From assembly GCA_038496675.1 (NCBI GenBank), contig CM076651.1:20620239-20684238 (forward strand): DNA of 64,000 nt. The letters are read 5' to 3'. A program made the translations under genes and the position numbers. The DNA is from Rachycentron canadum. Taxonomy: Eukaryota; Chordata; Actinopteri; Carangiformes; Rachycentridae. Positions 12,631 through 24,180 of the stretch are shown piece after piece. The notes under the pieces are model-generated. The model had not been told where the DNA came from. It did no database searches and saw nothing but the letters and a program-made list of their open reading frames with translations. The first letter of the stretch is position 1. The number at the start of each line of letters is the position of its first letter.

Positions 12631-15600
12631 ACAGAGTCATCACATTGTTTTGGTGCATTTCCAACTTTTCCACATACACAACCTTTTTTTGGCTTGCTGT
12701 CCCGATCTCTGCCATTTTCACAAATCTGTTATCTAATGTGAACAAAAAACTATTTCACCATATACTGGCATCCATTAATAATTTTCCTTTAAAAATCAGT
12801 GAATTCCATTCAGTGGCAATGTTTAGTGCCATGCATTATTTATACATACAGAAAAGTGAGTTTAACTCTGAGCCTGCACATAACTCAATATGTAATTTAC
12901 AATGTAATAGTAATAACCAACTGAGAAAATTCATTAATGTGAAAGTGAGCGTAAAGTAAAGTAAACTAAACATAAAGGTAATACAAACATAGTTTGCAAG
13001 AGCAAATGAAAGCAATGTATTTTTAACATTTGGGGATGTATACTATACATTCATATAGCTTCATTAATTAACATTAGCATTAGTTTAGGTGGATTTTGTT
13101 GAATGAAACTGACTAAATATTTGTCCATTATCTTGTTGCCTGTCCTTAATGTTGGACTCATCACAGCAGCAGTTTGGCTTGAAACCAGCAGATGAGCCAA
13201 ACAGGTGTGTTGTGGAATAAGATGCAATAATAATTGGTATGCTTCCCTCTGTTTCTCTATGGTAACATGCCCCGTTGGAGATTATGGGATACAACCCACC
13301 ATCCACACACACCATCCCGCCCTAAATCCTTCGGGGCCAATTACCCGCTGCTGGTGGCAGGCGGCAAGTCAGAGCACGGCTGTGGCTGCCAGACCGCCGG
13401 TTTGCACGCTGCTCCCTTGGTGATTCCCTGGCTTTGTGAAAAGAAATGAGGCTTGAATCACCTCACGACCAGGCAAAGACGAAAACTGAATACATAATTT
13501 GAAATATAATGAAAATAAAACAACAACACCTAAATGTTGTTTGTGATGTAGTCCATATTTTCTTTATATATATACTAATATGGTGAGGGGGCTCTGTTGC
13601 TGTGGTAGGACAGACAGAGAGCTAATTGGTGAGAGACTTTGTAAAAATAAGTGGTTGAGTGCTGATCAGTATAATGAGGGGCCTTTAAACATCACACCTG
13701 GGCTAAGTCCTCCAATTTCCTCTAAGACAATGTAAATCTCTGTAATTATCCCATAGTCACCTGAGCAGAAGGGCAGGCCAAGGAGACAGGTGGATAAAAC
13801 AACAGAAAGGACTAAACAGACAGATGCTGCATATTGTGTGATAAGGCCTTTAATTTGGGCAAACCTTCATGAATAGCAGCCATTGATGGCTTAACATTGT
13901 GTCACTCACTTTGGAGACCATGGAAAGATTGTTATTCATTATTCATCGCTGATGAATATGTTATAACACAGGGTATAATACAGGATAATACAGGATCAGT
14001 TTCATGCGCTGTCTGGTTTACAGTACAAGGTGTCTATTTACTACAGGACATGCAAAGTTAAGTATCAGCATACAGCCTCATGAGAGTGGTGTTACTTTTC
14101 TATTACATTATACATTTCCTGGTTGAATAATTATAATCCATTCATAGACAGTATTCTGACTAATTTCTGACTTAGTGTGTGTATATAGGGAGAAAAATCC
14201 CTAATCCTGCATTATACCAAAAACACAGAAATTGAATGATATGGATTATACATGTACAGTAGAGTGCAGTGTGCTGTGCAGTATTACACCACATCAATCT
14301 CTGTCTTGAGATGGTTTTTCTATTGTGTGTATTGTGATGCTGACTTGTCTCTGATGTCACTTGCATTGTTCTGCGCTGTCATTCACAAGTGCAGGTAAGT
14401 GTAGGTATTTTCCACAGTAAAGAATCTGCATGTAAGATGTGTGATTTGCTGCACAAATATGTAACTAGATATCACAACTTCATTGTTAGCTGTAACATTG
14501 TACGAGAATGTTTTGTCCCTCAAATGATTATCATTGGATATCTTGCTTTGACATTTTGCACAGACATTCATAGTATCCAGAAGATGAATCCTAATAACTG
14601 TGTAACTTGACCACTTAATATTTGATCTAGAGCCAATATTTTAATTTGTCCTTAATTGCCAAAAACCTTGACAATTCCATTAGCCTCAGCCTCATGGTAT
14701 GTGCTGAGAAGCAAATGAGAGTGGGCACCAATGCCATTTCTGAAGAGGTGGGGCATCTGTGGAGCCAAGACTTACATGTTGGTTGAATAAGTTCAGTAAG
14801 TAGGCTATATTCTCCCTTTATTTTATTTGTTCAGTTTTGGACTCTGCCATGATCTCAAAAATGTGTGGACATGGACTTATCTCAGACTCTAGTTAAGCAG
14901 TCTTAGCAGCATCCTAGCTAAACCTTGACCATTTTTTAAACTCTATAATCACTTAGATAATGTGATATTTGTTCAAGAGGACGTAAAATGGTATTGTAGC
15001 CCTTATAACAAATACCTAACACTGCTGCCATCCAGTTTTCCAAATGATAACAGACTGTTTTAAACTTTAATCCTTAATTAATTTTCTTTTTTGCATGCTG
15101 TACCTTCACTTCGGTATGAAAATCAACTTATAGATGCCTGCAACTCAGACCATAATAGAGATAGATTTATTCAAAGGTAGGAGAACAGAAGGAATCTGTT
15201 TTAATCACATGTCCTGCTGAAAACCATTTAATGCATCTAAAAGCACAGCCTGATTTTAAAAGTCAGACAACATTACTGCACATCAATAATATAACAAAAG
15301 CCAGGTAAATATAGGTCACAGGTGACAATGTTGTGGAGTCACCTGCTTTTACAGTCTGATTGTCATATAATGACACAGCATGCTCAAATGATTCATTCAT
15401 AGATGTTGTATATGTTTTATGACCAGCACCTAGACTTCTTTCAGAAAACTACATATGAAGCTCACCTGTTTAGTATGTTGAGTTGTCAAAGCACCATAAA
15501 AGCTACATCATGATTCAGTTTAAGGCCTGAGGCCAGATACCGCTTCTCTGGTAACCTTGGATACTGAATGCAGATTAGTGAGGGGCTACGAGGAAATGTT

Positions 15601-17149
15601 CTGTAACAGCACAAGATAAAATGAACACGAGTCACTGCTCCTTTTTTTCTCAATTAGCAAGTTGTGACATAGATCCAGATTGTGAGCCACATGTCTGTCG
15701 ACAGGTTAAAGTGAAGAGAGCCTGTCCAGTAGCTTGAATTGGTTAATGGCATTAATCGTTATACAGCGAGCAAGATTTTATTTGTCACAGATATGTTCTG
15801 TCTCTATTAATCCTCGTGATATTTGTTACTATAGGTCCATTCAGTACACAAACCCACTAAGGTCTACAGCGTCAATCAGTAAAAATAAAAATCCAAGAAC
15901 TCCAGCTGTGGGAGAATCAGAGAAAAGGCCATCACAAACAATTGTGCAAACAATTTATCCATTTGTGCTATTGAATAAATAATCTTTGGTAATATATATA
16001 ATAATTTTTGTGCTCTTGAACAAATAGGAAGAGAAAAGTTCTAACCACATAGGTACAATTTTTGAAGTACTTCAAAAAGTATTTTACCTAAGTAATTGTA
16101 TGTATTGTGTGAGTTTTTGATCCACTATATTTTCATGATGTGTCTGTCTCATCAGTCTGTGACCAAATAGAAAATTAGATAAAAAATGTGATGTAAACAA
16201 TATGTACATTTTTCTTCTTTCCTACTTTAACCCCATTAATTATGTTTATCTTCATCCCTTCAGCGTTATCATGTGAACCTTTAGAGAACCACTGGACCAC
16301 TAGAAACCTAAAGTAAAGGATCTAAGTTTTTCTACATGGGGCAGAATGTGTGTGTATATATGTATACCTCATCAAAAATCAAAAACAAAACTGTTGATAT
16401 TAATTTAGGCCTTGGGGCAGTGTCTTGTTAGCAGTTGTGAGTTTGAACATGTGTTTGCCAGCAGACATATATGGTTCTGTGTGTTTGTGTTGCATCTGTC
16501 GGGTCAGTGCTGCTGATGGATACCCTTACATCCTGCCTTGCGTGACCTGCTGGCCAGATAGCCATCAGTACCCAAATAAGTTCAGGTCAGGCCTCTGTGC
16601 TTCAATCCAACCCTCATTTGGTATTCAAATGAAAAGCCTAAACAAGGCAAACCTTTCAGGCCAGGTCAGGCGATTTACTGACGTCTCCCTTTGAAGAGAC
16701 TGAGCTTCAGTCAGAGTTGACACGGTGAAAGTAAGAAAGAAACCTTTAAGTATACATTTTCTGTCACTAGTAAGAAGTCTATGTCTGGTGGTCTGGTTAA
16801 CCAGGGTTGTTTGGCTTGTTGGTTTTAATTATTTCATTCCGCTAAAGCTGGTTGCTCTGACTCATGAGCACTAAACTTAAGAAAGTAGGGGTTATCTTTA
16901 AATTTTAGATTTTAGGACACTGGGCCGAAAAGTATGGATAAAAGTTTTCTGCTGAGGGAAGCTAACCAACCACACAGCCTGAATCAACTCATTATCCACA
17001 GTGCAATTTAAACTGAGGTTTAACATAGAGGTTTATTGTAATAAAGTACTAGAATATAAAGGTAAAATGTGACTTGTGGGTGAGTGATTTTATTCTAGTT
17101 TGGCTCAGTATTTCACAGAATACTGTTTGTTTTATGACTTACAAATTCA

Positions 17150-18480
17150 AATAATCACCTTTTTCCGTCTTTGCTGGCGTAGTTCTGCAGTAACCTGTGC
17201 CACGCCCCTGCTGAAACAGGATACAGCTCTGGCATTGTGCTCATTGTTGAGAGACTAATCCCGACAATTACACCTCGAGACCGAAAGTGGGTGCCTTACC
17301 CAGCATCCAGCCAAGATATGGGCAAGCTTTGGATTAGGTCCTTGTTTGCCCTCAGGGGCCGAGAGCCCCACCAGCCCAATAGTTGCTGCTCCCCCACCTC
17401 CCATTCCTCAGAATGACCTCAAACTGCTGGTGTGTCTTTCTTAAGTTTTACTCACCTGCACTTTGTTCACCTGTCGCTCTTGCTGTAACTCAGCCGGGTT
17501 ATTGTTGGGCCAAAAAAGGTGTGTGGACACAAAGAGAGGCAGAGAGGGAAGGCATGAGAGCAAAGGGCAGGTTTTTCAGGTTATGGCGGGCTCATACAGC
17601 CGAGAAGTAGGTAAAGGTTTATTTATCTGATAATACCTCACAGATACATGTTGTTGAATACTAGGCCCCTGTGGTCTGGTAGACCTCATGATTTATTTTC
17701 TGTGCTTGGACAGGATGGGTGTGTTCAGCAGTTGAGGATGATGATGGTTTAGCTGTTGTCTCTGTTGTAATAGGAACAGAAGAGGTCGTTCCCACAGAAG
17801 CCTGAGCTGACATCATAAAAAACACAACAAGGTACCTGGGGGCTGTTCAGGAGGGTGGAGGTGAGTGAACCAGGGAGGTGGGAATTGGAGGATGGGAGGG
17901 GTTGGGGGGGTTTGGGTTTCGTCTAAACCACGATTGGCTGAAGACAGTATGGGGGACACACCTGTGAGTGCCAGAGGCTAAGGACATTGGCTGCAACCTG
18001 AAAATTACACCTGTGGGGGAAAATGGGAGGAGGGTGGTCAGGCTACATGTAAACCAAGCCCTTTACAAATTCAGCCTCTGTCTGCTTGAGGAGCTTAACC
18101 GCCTTACACCGCAGATGAGAGCTCTTGGAAAAAAACAAGTTCTGCTTGGGCAGCAGGAAGATAGCTGACGTGCTTCAAACTGGTTGGTTTCGTTCCGCGG
18201 TTTGTCTACGGCTGAATCTATCTGAAAGGGATGGCTTTTTTCCTACAAACCACCACTCCGGAGGTCGACTGTCCGTCAGCTGGAGCAGGAACGAAGAAGA
18301 CTAGCCAATGAGGAGTCACGAACCCTCATACAATGATACCTCTTGTCTTTGGTTTATGGCTCGGCGACCACACCTGGGAAAGACAGGGTAAATTCACAAA
18401 CGTGATCCCCTCTTTGTCTTCATTCTCCATCTTTAAGACTCGAGCTGCCGTCATAACCTGTCGCTCAGCGACGGCATAGT
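17150..18480 (+). promoter_or_regulatory. Candidate promoter of the miR-200b/200a/429 primary transcript
   Basis: This stretch is GC-richer than its surroundings. About 18 CpG dinucleotides fall within 18,161-18,480, against roughly a third of that in the next 320 bp. Five CACCTG E-boxes occur at 17,453, 17,468, 17,959, 18,008 and 18,371, where about half a site is expected by chance. Also present are a CCAAT box (18,305), a KLF-like CCACGCCC (about 17,202) and AACTGGTT (18,178), which fits a Grainyhead-type half-site. A good splice donor (G|GTAAAT) follows at 18,388. In mammals the cluster's promoter lies about 4 kb upstream of miR-200b and is repressed by ZEB1/ZEB2 through CACCTG boxes. The distance here (4-5 kb) agrees. 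The promoter role is inferred; the motifs are seen directly. Confidence 0.45.
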
Positions 18481-20044
18481 TAAAACTTTAAGGACATTTG
18501 TTCATAAGCTAAGATGAGAAAATGTGCGGTCAAACAAATGATATCATTGTAAGAAGCCCTTGGCGATTGTGTACTGATCTAGGAGGGTATAGGTAGTTTC
18601 GATGGGAAGCTAAAATAATGTGTATCGAATTCCAGCTCCATTTAACCAGAGAGAAAGAAAAGGAAACAATAGAAGCCAACGCTCATTCCTAAACTGGATA
18701 GACCAGTTGGGGCAGGTAAAGGCAAGACTTGTCAAAGGATATGAAGACAGAGACTGACTCCTTCTTTAAGAGCATTAGAATGTGCTTTACAAGGACACAT
18801 CCACGAAATTACGGTATGAAACTTCTTTACAAATTAATAACCTGAAAACAATACCTGATTCGTTTTTAGTTAAGAGATTTATATGATTTTTAATATTTAT
18901 ATGAATTGAGAACTCATTTGGCAACTTTTTTCAAAACCTGTTGAACCGTAAAGCCTTGGTTATCTTTTCAGATATTCCCTTTTATTTCTGTGGCGAGCCT
19001 GCTACATCTTCTCTCTTTTGGCGTTTTGAGATAGAGATTTGATTGAACAGTGTTTGTTTTGTGGACTTTTAGAAGGATAAAAGGAAAGTCCCATATAAAG
19101 TCAATGTGTGTCGAACATAAAATGTCTGCTCATCTGCTCTGAGTTTTGCTGGAAATTGAGATAGACAGCAGTGTTGTACTTATCAGAGTGGAGAATTTCC
19201 AATAGATATAAGCAGGTATATATATTACGTTTTCTAGTGTCTAGATATTTTTAAGCAGATGAGAACGGTTGCAGTCTGGGAAGAAGAAGGGAAAATGGAG
19301 GGAAAATGTCGACCTCATTGCTACTGTAGAGTGGCGGCTGCAGATTGAGGTGGAAGATGGTGATTGGTGGAAAGAGAAACATTTGTTCATTTCTTTCATA
19401 AACCTGAATAGCTGCGAGTCACATGAGCGCTAGTTACCCCTGCCAGTGTATGGCAACGGGGCGGGAAGTGCAGAGTAGAATTTCAACCGAAAGGGAGGCC
19501 AGATGAAATGGTGGACTGATTTAATGTTGTATGTTCGTGTTTGAGTCACACGTTTGAAATGAAAGGGAACTGTAGCTCTTATCACCTCAGTGATGAGAGG
19601 TTAAATTAAAGCTACAGTTTGATTCAGACAAGAGGGAGAGTCCCACTCTGCATTATGGGCCAGGACCATTTGCAAAAGTTAATGCTGAGCTAATGTTTGA
19701 AGGATGCTGTTTACTTTTTTCATTAAGGAACCATGATGATGAAGATATTTCGTTTAATTAATTAATTAATTTTTTTACATTCAAAAAAATAATTTCCCCT
19801 CTTTTGGAATTATTCCACATTTAACCTTAACAGATGTAATTACAATTTATAATTTGGGGACATGACAACATGATTTGACATTTTTACATTATTCATATTA
19901 ATATGAATATTATATAATATATATAATATTCCAATTTTCTAATTTCTTAGATTATTTTTTGTTTTATTTTATTTTAACTGTATTTGTAAAATTCAGAACA
20001 GAGGCAAAAGGAACCAGCCAGTAAGGAGAAATGGATAAATATGT

Positions 20045-20081
<37 letters not shown>

Positions 20082-22368
20082 AAGGAAAAGTGGCAATTCC
20101 TCTTGATACACATCTATTAAATTGAATATTTTAGTCATTCAGCTGAAATAACATTAAGCTAGGAGGAGGAGCAACTAGCTCTACAGTGATGTATGTAAAA
20201 GATACATTAAGTACATATTGAGAAAAAACAGCAGCACATGGATGCAGTATCATGGCCTGAATGTCACAGCTACCAGACTGCTCTTCAGTAGACTGGAGGC
20301 CCAGTTAGGTGGCGCTGTGATAACCTCAGGAGTTAAATAAGGTTTTGGGTTTCCCTGCCATTGTTTTCTCACAAAGACAGCGACTATTGATTAAGGGCCA
20401 GGCCAGTTTACCTATCGGGTTGTGCACTTCACAGTGGAGTCACATTCCAGCACAGGACAGAGTTACCTGATCACGCCTCACTTCGAGCAGGCAAAAAGCG
20501 TGGGTCAGTGTGGTTAAGACTCCAGTACAATGTACAACAATGGGAAAAACTCTGCAGTTTATAACCTTGATGAGGAGCAGAAGAGGAAGTATTTGGGCAA
20601 AAGGACAAATAGAGGGGAAGTTTGTTGGACGTGGAGGTTGGTTAGATATTACAAAAGGTAACACTGGACATGCTACTACTTTAATCAGGTACTGTTACTT
20701 TCACAGCTCGTTTCCACTGGCTACAATTTTCTGGGCTAATCTTTTTTCACTCTTTCTTTCTCTCTCTCCCTCTTTTCTTCCTCAGAGGGCCCGCAGCACT
20801 GGTTTATAATGCTGATGATTAACTAAATAGAGTCTGGGAGAGCAGGTCTGCCTGGCTTTCTCATTTCATGGGGCCTGACTGACCAGGAGGAAGACGAAGC
20901 ATTCTCAGGCAGCGGGCTGGAAATTCAAGATCTTTTTTCTCTTTCTTTTCAGCCTCCTCCCTCCAAATATACTCACTTTACTTTGGTTTTGTTGCATTCT
21001 TTCCTTGGGGTACCTTTGATGACGGTAAGGTTACAGGTGCGTTCTCCATTTTCCTTCTCCACCTTCTCTCCCTGAACTTTTCCCTCCCTTACTCTCTCCT
21101 TTCTTTCCCTCTACTTCTCCCTCCCCCTCTCTCGTACTCTAACTTTGCATTGCTTGCAGGATGGCTGAAAACCTGTTCTTTCTTAATGAACACAATAATG
21201 TCTCACTTTTTCATTTGGGTTCTGTTTTGTGAGAAATTTGTCCAGGTTGTTACAATTTCAAAAAGAAGAAGAAAAGAACAAAATCTGTACTTAACTGCAC
21301 TTAACAATCAGATCTTTATTGAAAGAGTATACAGTATATTGGCTGTTTAGGGTCATTGTAAGGATTAAATACTCCTTCAATATTTAAATTAAAATACAAT
21401 AAAACAGAATAATGAATGTCAGCACGGGGTGTGAGGATTTCACGCGGTGTACCTGTGAATGATCCACGTTATTCAGTAAACGAGGGCCATTTCAGTGACC
21501 TTCTGCATACACAGCGTCAGGCTCAGGTCGGGCTGAGCAGCATTCCTTCAGCCTTTCATCACTCAGCAAACACAAAAACAACGGCCTGAGAGGTCCACCA
21601 ACGGAAAACAGAAAAGAAAAACTTGGCTTTCCTCTCTTCCATTCCACAAAACATCTGTTGAAATGGACTAGACAGCATGGCTTTAGTAGCACCAGAACAG
21701 TGTGTTGTAACATAAAAATACAGTTACTCGAATGCCGAGATACCGTACGATGTGGGGCAAAAATATTTGCCTGAGGCTAACTAGCTTTTGATTTTGCAGC
21801 ATTTTGGAGTGCGTGTGTGTGGGACGCCATTTGAAATCAGTAACTGCTGTGTATTGTGTGAAAAGCAGCCCTCCCAATCTTGCTGTGCCATAGATTTTGA
21901 CTAGTTGGAACAGGTTTGGGCAATCATTAACAACTACTGTGGCCCAGTCGTCTGTGACAGCAAGTTTAAGTTGAGATCCCCAAACAGAGCTAAGGCTCAG
22001 TCTTTACTATACTATGGAAAGGTGTTCTTCAAATATCGATTTCCCTATTCCTACTTCCAGTGGAATTCATGAAAAATACAAGGCTCAGTTTGCTACCATA
22101 AAACTACCTAACTTAAATAGATAGGCAGGATTTGGGGTCAAATACTCACATATTTCATACCTGCAGTTCCCCTTTTTTCTTATCGACAGGTATTTAAGCT
22201 TTGGTGCATTGCTCGCACTCTAATATGCAGATGTCACAAAGGTTAAATCATTAACCTTTAATAATGATCTCTGATCTCTCTGATACCTATCCTCAGCAAA
22301 GATACCCAGCCTTGTATCAGTTAGTGCTGTTGACTTTAGCAGTGCAGTTACAAGACGTCATGTGTTTG

Positions 22369-22450
22369 GGTGATTATCTCCATCTTACGAGGCAGCATTG
22401 GATATCATCACTTTCTCTAATACTGCCTGGTAATGATGATGATAGTCATC
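22369..22450 (+). ncRNA. mir200b: microRNA mir-200b precursor hairpin
   Basis: The 3p arm (22,418-22,439) begins TAATACTGCCTGG and matches vertebrate miR-200b; its seed is AATACT. The 5p arm (22,381-22,402, beginning CATCTTAC) pairs with it across a 15-nt loop. The lower stem continues with GGTGATTATC pairing with GATAGTCATC. From memory, the 5p arm differs from the human star strand at two positions, as expected for the passenger strand. miR-200b is loaded into Argonaute in the cytoplasm and represses ZEB1/ZEB2 and other mesenchymal targets. It is first in a three-hairpin cluster upstream of ttll10, the same order and strand as in human. Confidence 0.97.
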
Positions 22451-22548
22451 TGCCGACTGCAACCAGACTAACCATTTTAACAATGCTAGCGTGCTCCTGG
22501 CTGGGGCCCTGGATGGGCTCGAATACTTGAGCAGCAACAGAAATGGCT

Positions 22549-22626
22549 CTCAGGATCCATCTTACCCGACAGTGCTGGATTGTACAACTGTTGTTCTAAC
22601 ACTGTCTGGTAACGATGTTTCCTGGG
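22549..22626 (+). ncRNA. mir200a: microRNA mir-200a precursor hairpin
   Basis: The 3p arm (22,597-22,618) begins TAACACTGTCTGG and matches vertebrate miR-200a; its seed AACACT differs by one base from that of miR-200b and miR-429. The 5p arm (22,558-22,579, beginning CATCTTACC) pairs across a 17-nt loop, and the basal stem is closed by CTCAGG with CCTGGG. Only 118 nt separate the miR-200b 3p arm from the miR-200a 5p arm, so the two hairpins are packed closely. Its target set overlaps ZEB1/ZEB2 but is distinct because of the seed difference. Confidence 0.97.
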
Positions 22627-24084
22627 TGACTGTGTGGTCTCCGGATTCTTGGTTTGTTGACCGTGAAATGTTACCTTTAAATCCAAAAAATGTCAATGAC
22701 TGTTGAAATTTGTAAGACTCCGTTGACGATGTCACTGAAGCGTAACCTTAATATGCAGGGTTGGCTCAGTATTCTGAGGTCGCATGACTAGAAAATATTT
22801 TTCAAGTGTCTCACTTTTTACTCTTAAGTTATTTCCCAGAAAGGGTTAACTGTCTTTTGTTTACTACACACTTATCTTCATAGATGCCTCAGGATGCATT
22901 GCATGTGGATCAGTCACAGCTAAGAAGGAAAAGCGCCACAGATGATATACAGTGTTGACAGACAGGGCATTCATTTGTGTAATAGTACATGAACATTTAG
23001 GCCTTTTATTTTCAAAAATTCAAAAACAGATCCCTTATGCAGTAATGGCCCTAAAGGTCAGGTTTTATGTGTTTTGTTTTTTTTTTTTTTTACTTCTTTA
23101 CTTACTTCCCTGTTTTTTTTTTTTTTTCATTTCATGGCAACCCCACCGCACCCAAGTTAGAGAATAGCAGTCAGTTGATGGTTCCACCGGTCCTGCAGGG
23201 CCTCATTTCCTTGTTCCCTCCCCTGAACAGGGTTTCTCTTTGTGTTGTGTGGCAGTGATTGGTCCAACTAGCCTTACCTGCGTGGCACATCCTGAAACTG
23301 ACACTTGAGCTCACCTCAGAGGGCTTTACTGGTAAAAAAAAAACAAAAAACTTCAGCTTCAGACACCTTTGCCTCCTTCTTTTTCTGAAAAAACAATTTA
23401 ATTAAATGATAACTTAATGCTTCAGGCAGACTTCTTGCAGAGTTCTTACATCAAAAGTATACTTGAGATAGTGTGAGAAGTATGTAAATATGTAAAACAC
23501 ACTGATTTCATGTACTGTTGATTTGATTGAGATGAAATATGAAATTAACTGAAGGAAATTTCCATCATTGTCTGGACAGGGATTTGTGCATGTAATTATC
23601 ACAACCTTTCAACAGACATCAGAAACAAAGACAAATAATAGACGTGGGGCGAGCAGAAACCTAATGTTTGTTTAAGGAGGGAGCATTACCCCACAAAGAT
23701 TGAGCCACACCTTTATTTGCCCACCCAGCTCCATTATCCAAGCCCCACAGAAACACGGAATAGCATTTTTTTTTTTCAGTTATCCCTCTTTTGTGTTGGC
23801 ATCACATATTTGTGTAGTAATGCAGTAATGTAAAAGATTGGCACACAAAGACTTTACCAAGCTTACTTTGCTTCTTTCCTTGGTCTGTTTACTTTTGGCT
23901 TTATTCTCTCTGCATGATTAGCCTATTTATGCGTGTGAATCAATGAAAGTGCAGTGTAGCGTGGACAGAGTCTGCGATTGTAATCAAAGAGGAACTGCTT
24001 GTTTCACCTTGGATCTGCCACACTGTTCTGTTTCCTCCAGCTCTTGTCTTCCTCTTTGCACAGGTGAAAGCTCAGAGGTCATCC

Positions 24085-24180
24085 TTCCAGCCTGTTGATA
24101 GGCGTCTTACCAGACATGGTTAGATTTAATTATTAGTGTCTAATACTGTCTGGTAATGCCGTCCATTGAATGGCATTACC
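24085..24180 (+). ncRNA. mir429: microRNA mir-429 precursor hairpin
   Basis: The 3p arm (24,141-24,162) begins TAATACTGTCTGG and ends AATGCCGT. From memory that is the fish form of miR-429, where mammals have AAAACCGT. The 5p arm (24,104-24,124, GTCTTACCAGACATGG...) pairs across a 16-nt loop. The seed AATACT is shared with miR-200b. The hairpin lies 1.5 kb downstream of mir-200a. The exact ends of the lower stem are approximate. Confidence 0.95.

Larger units (their letters stand above)
1..17150. other. Gene-poor intergenic region
   Basis: No protein gene or RNA gene could be supported here on either strand. Open frames are short (about 110 codons or less), lack flanking splice signals that join to other frames, and show no recognisable domain apart from a transposase fragment near 4.0-4.3 kb. 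The stretch is AT-rich and contains dispersed repeats, simple repeats and a short palindrome, listed separately. A locally GC-richer patch at about 13,300-13,450 stands out, but nothing in it identifies a gene. In human the genes beyond the miR-200 cluster are C1orf159, RNF223 and AGRN; I found none of them here. Confidence 0.6.
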
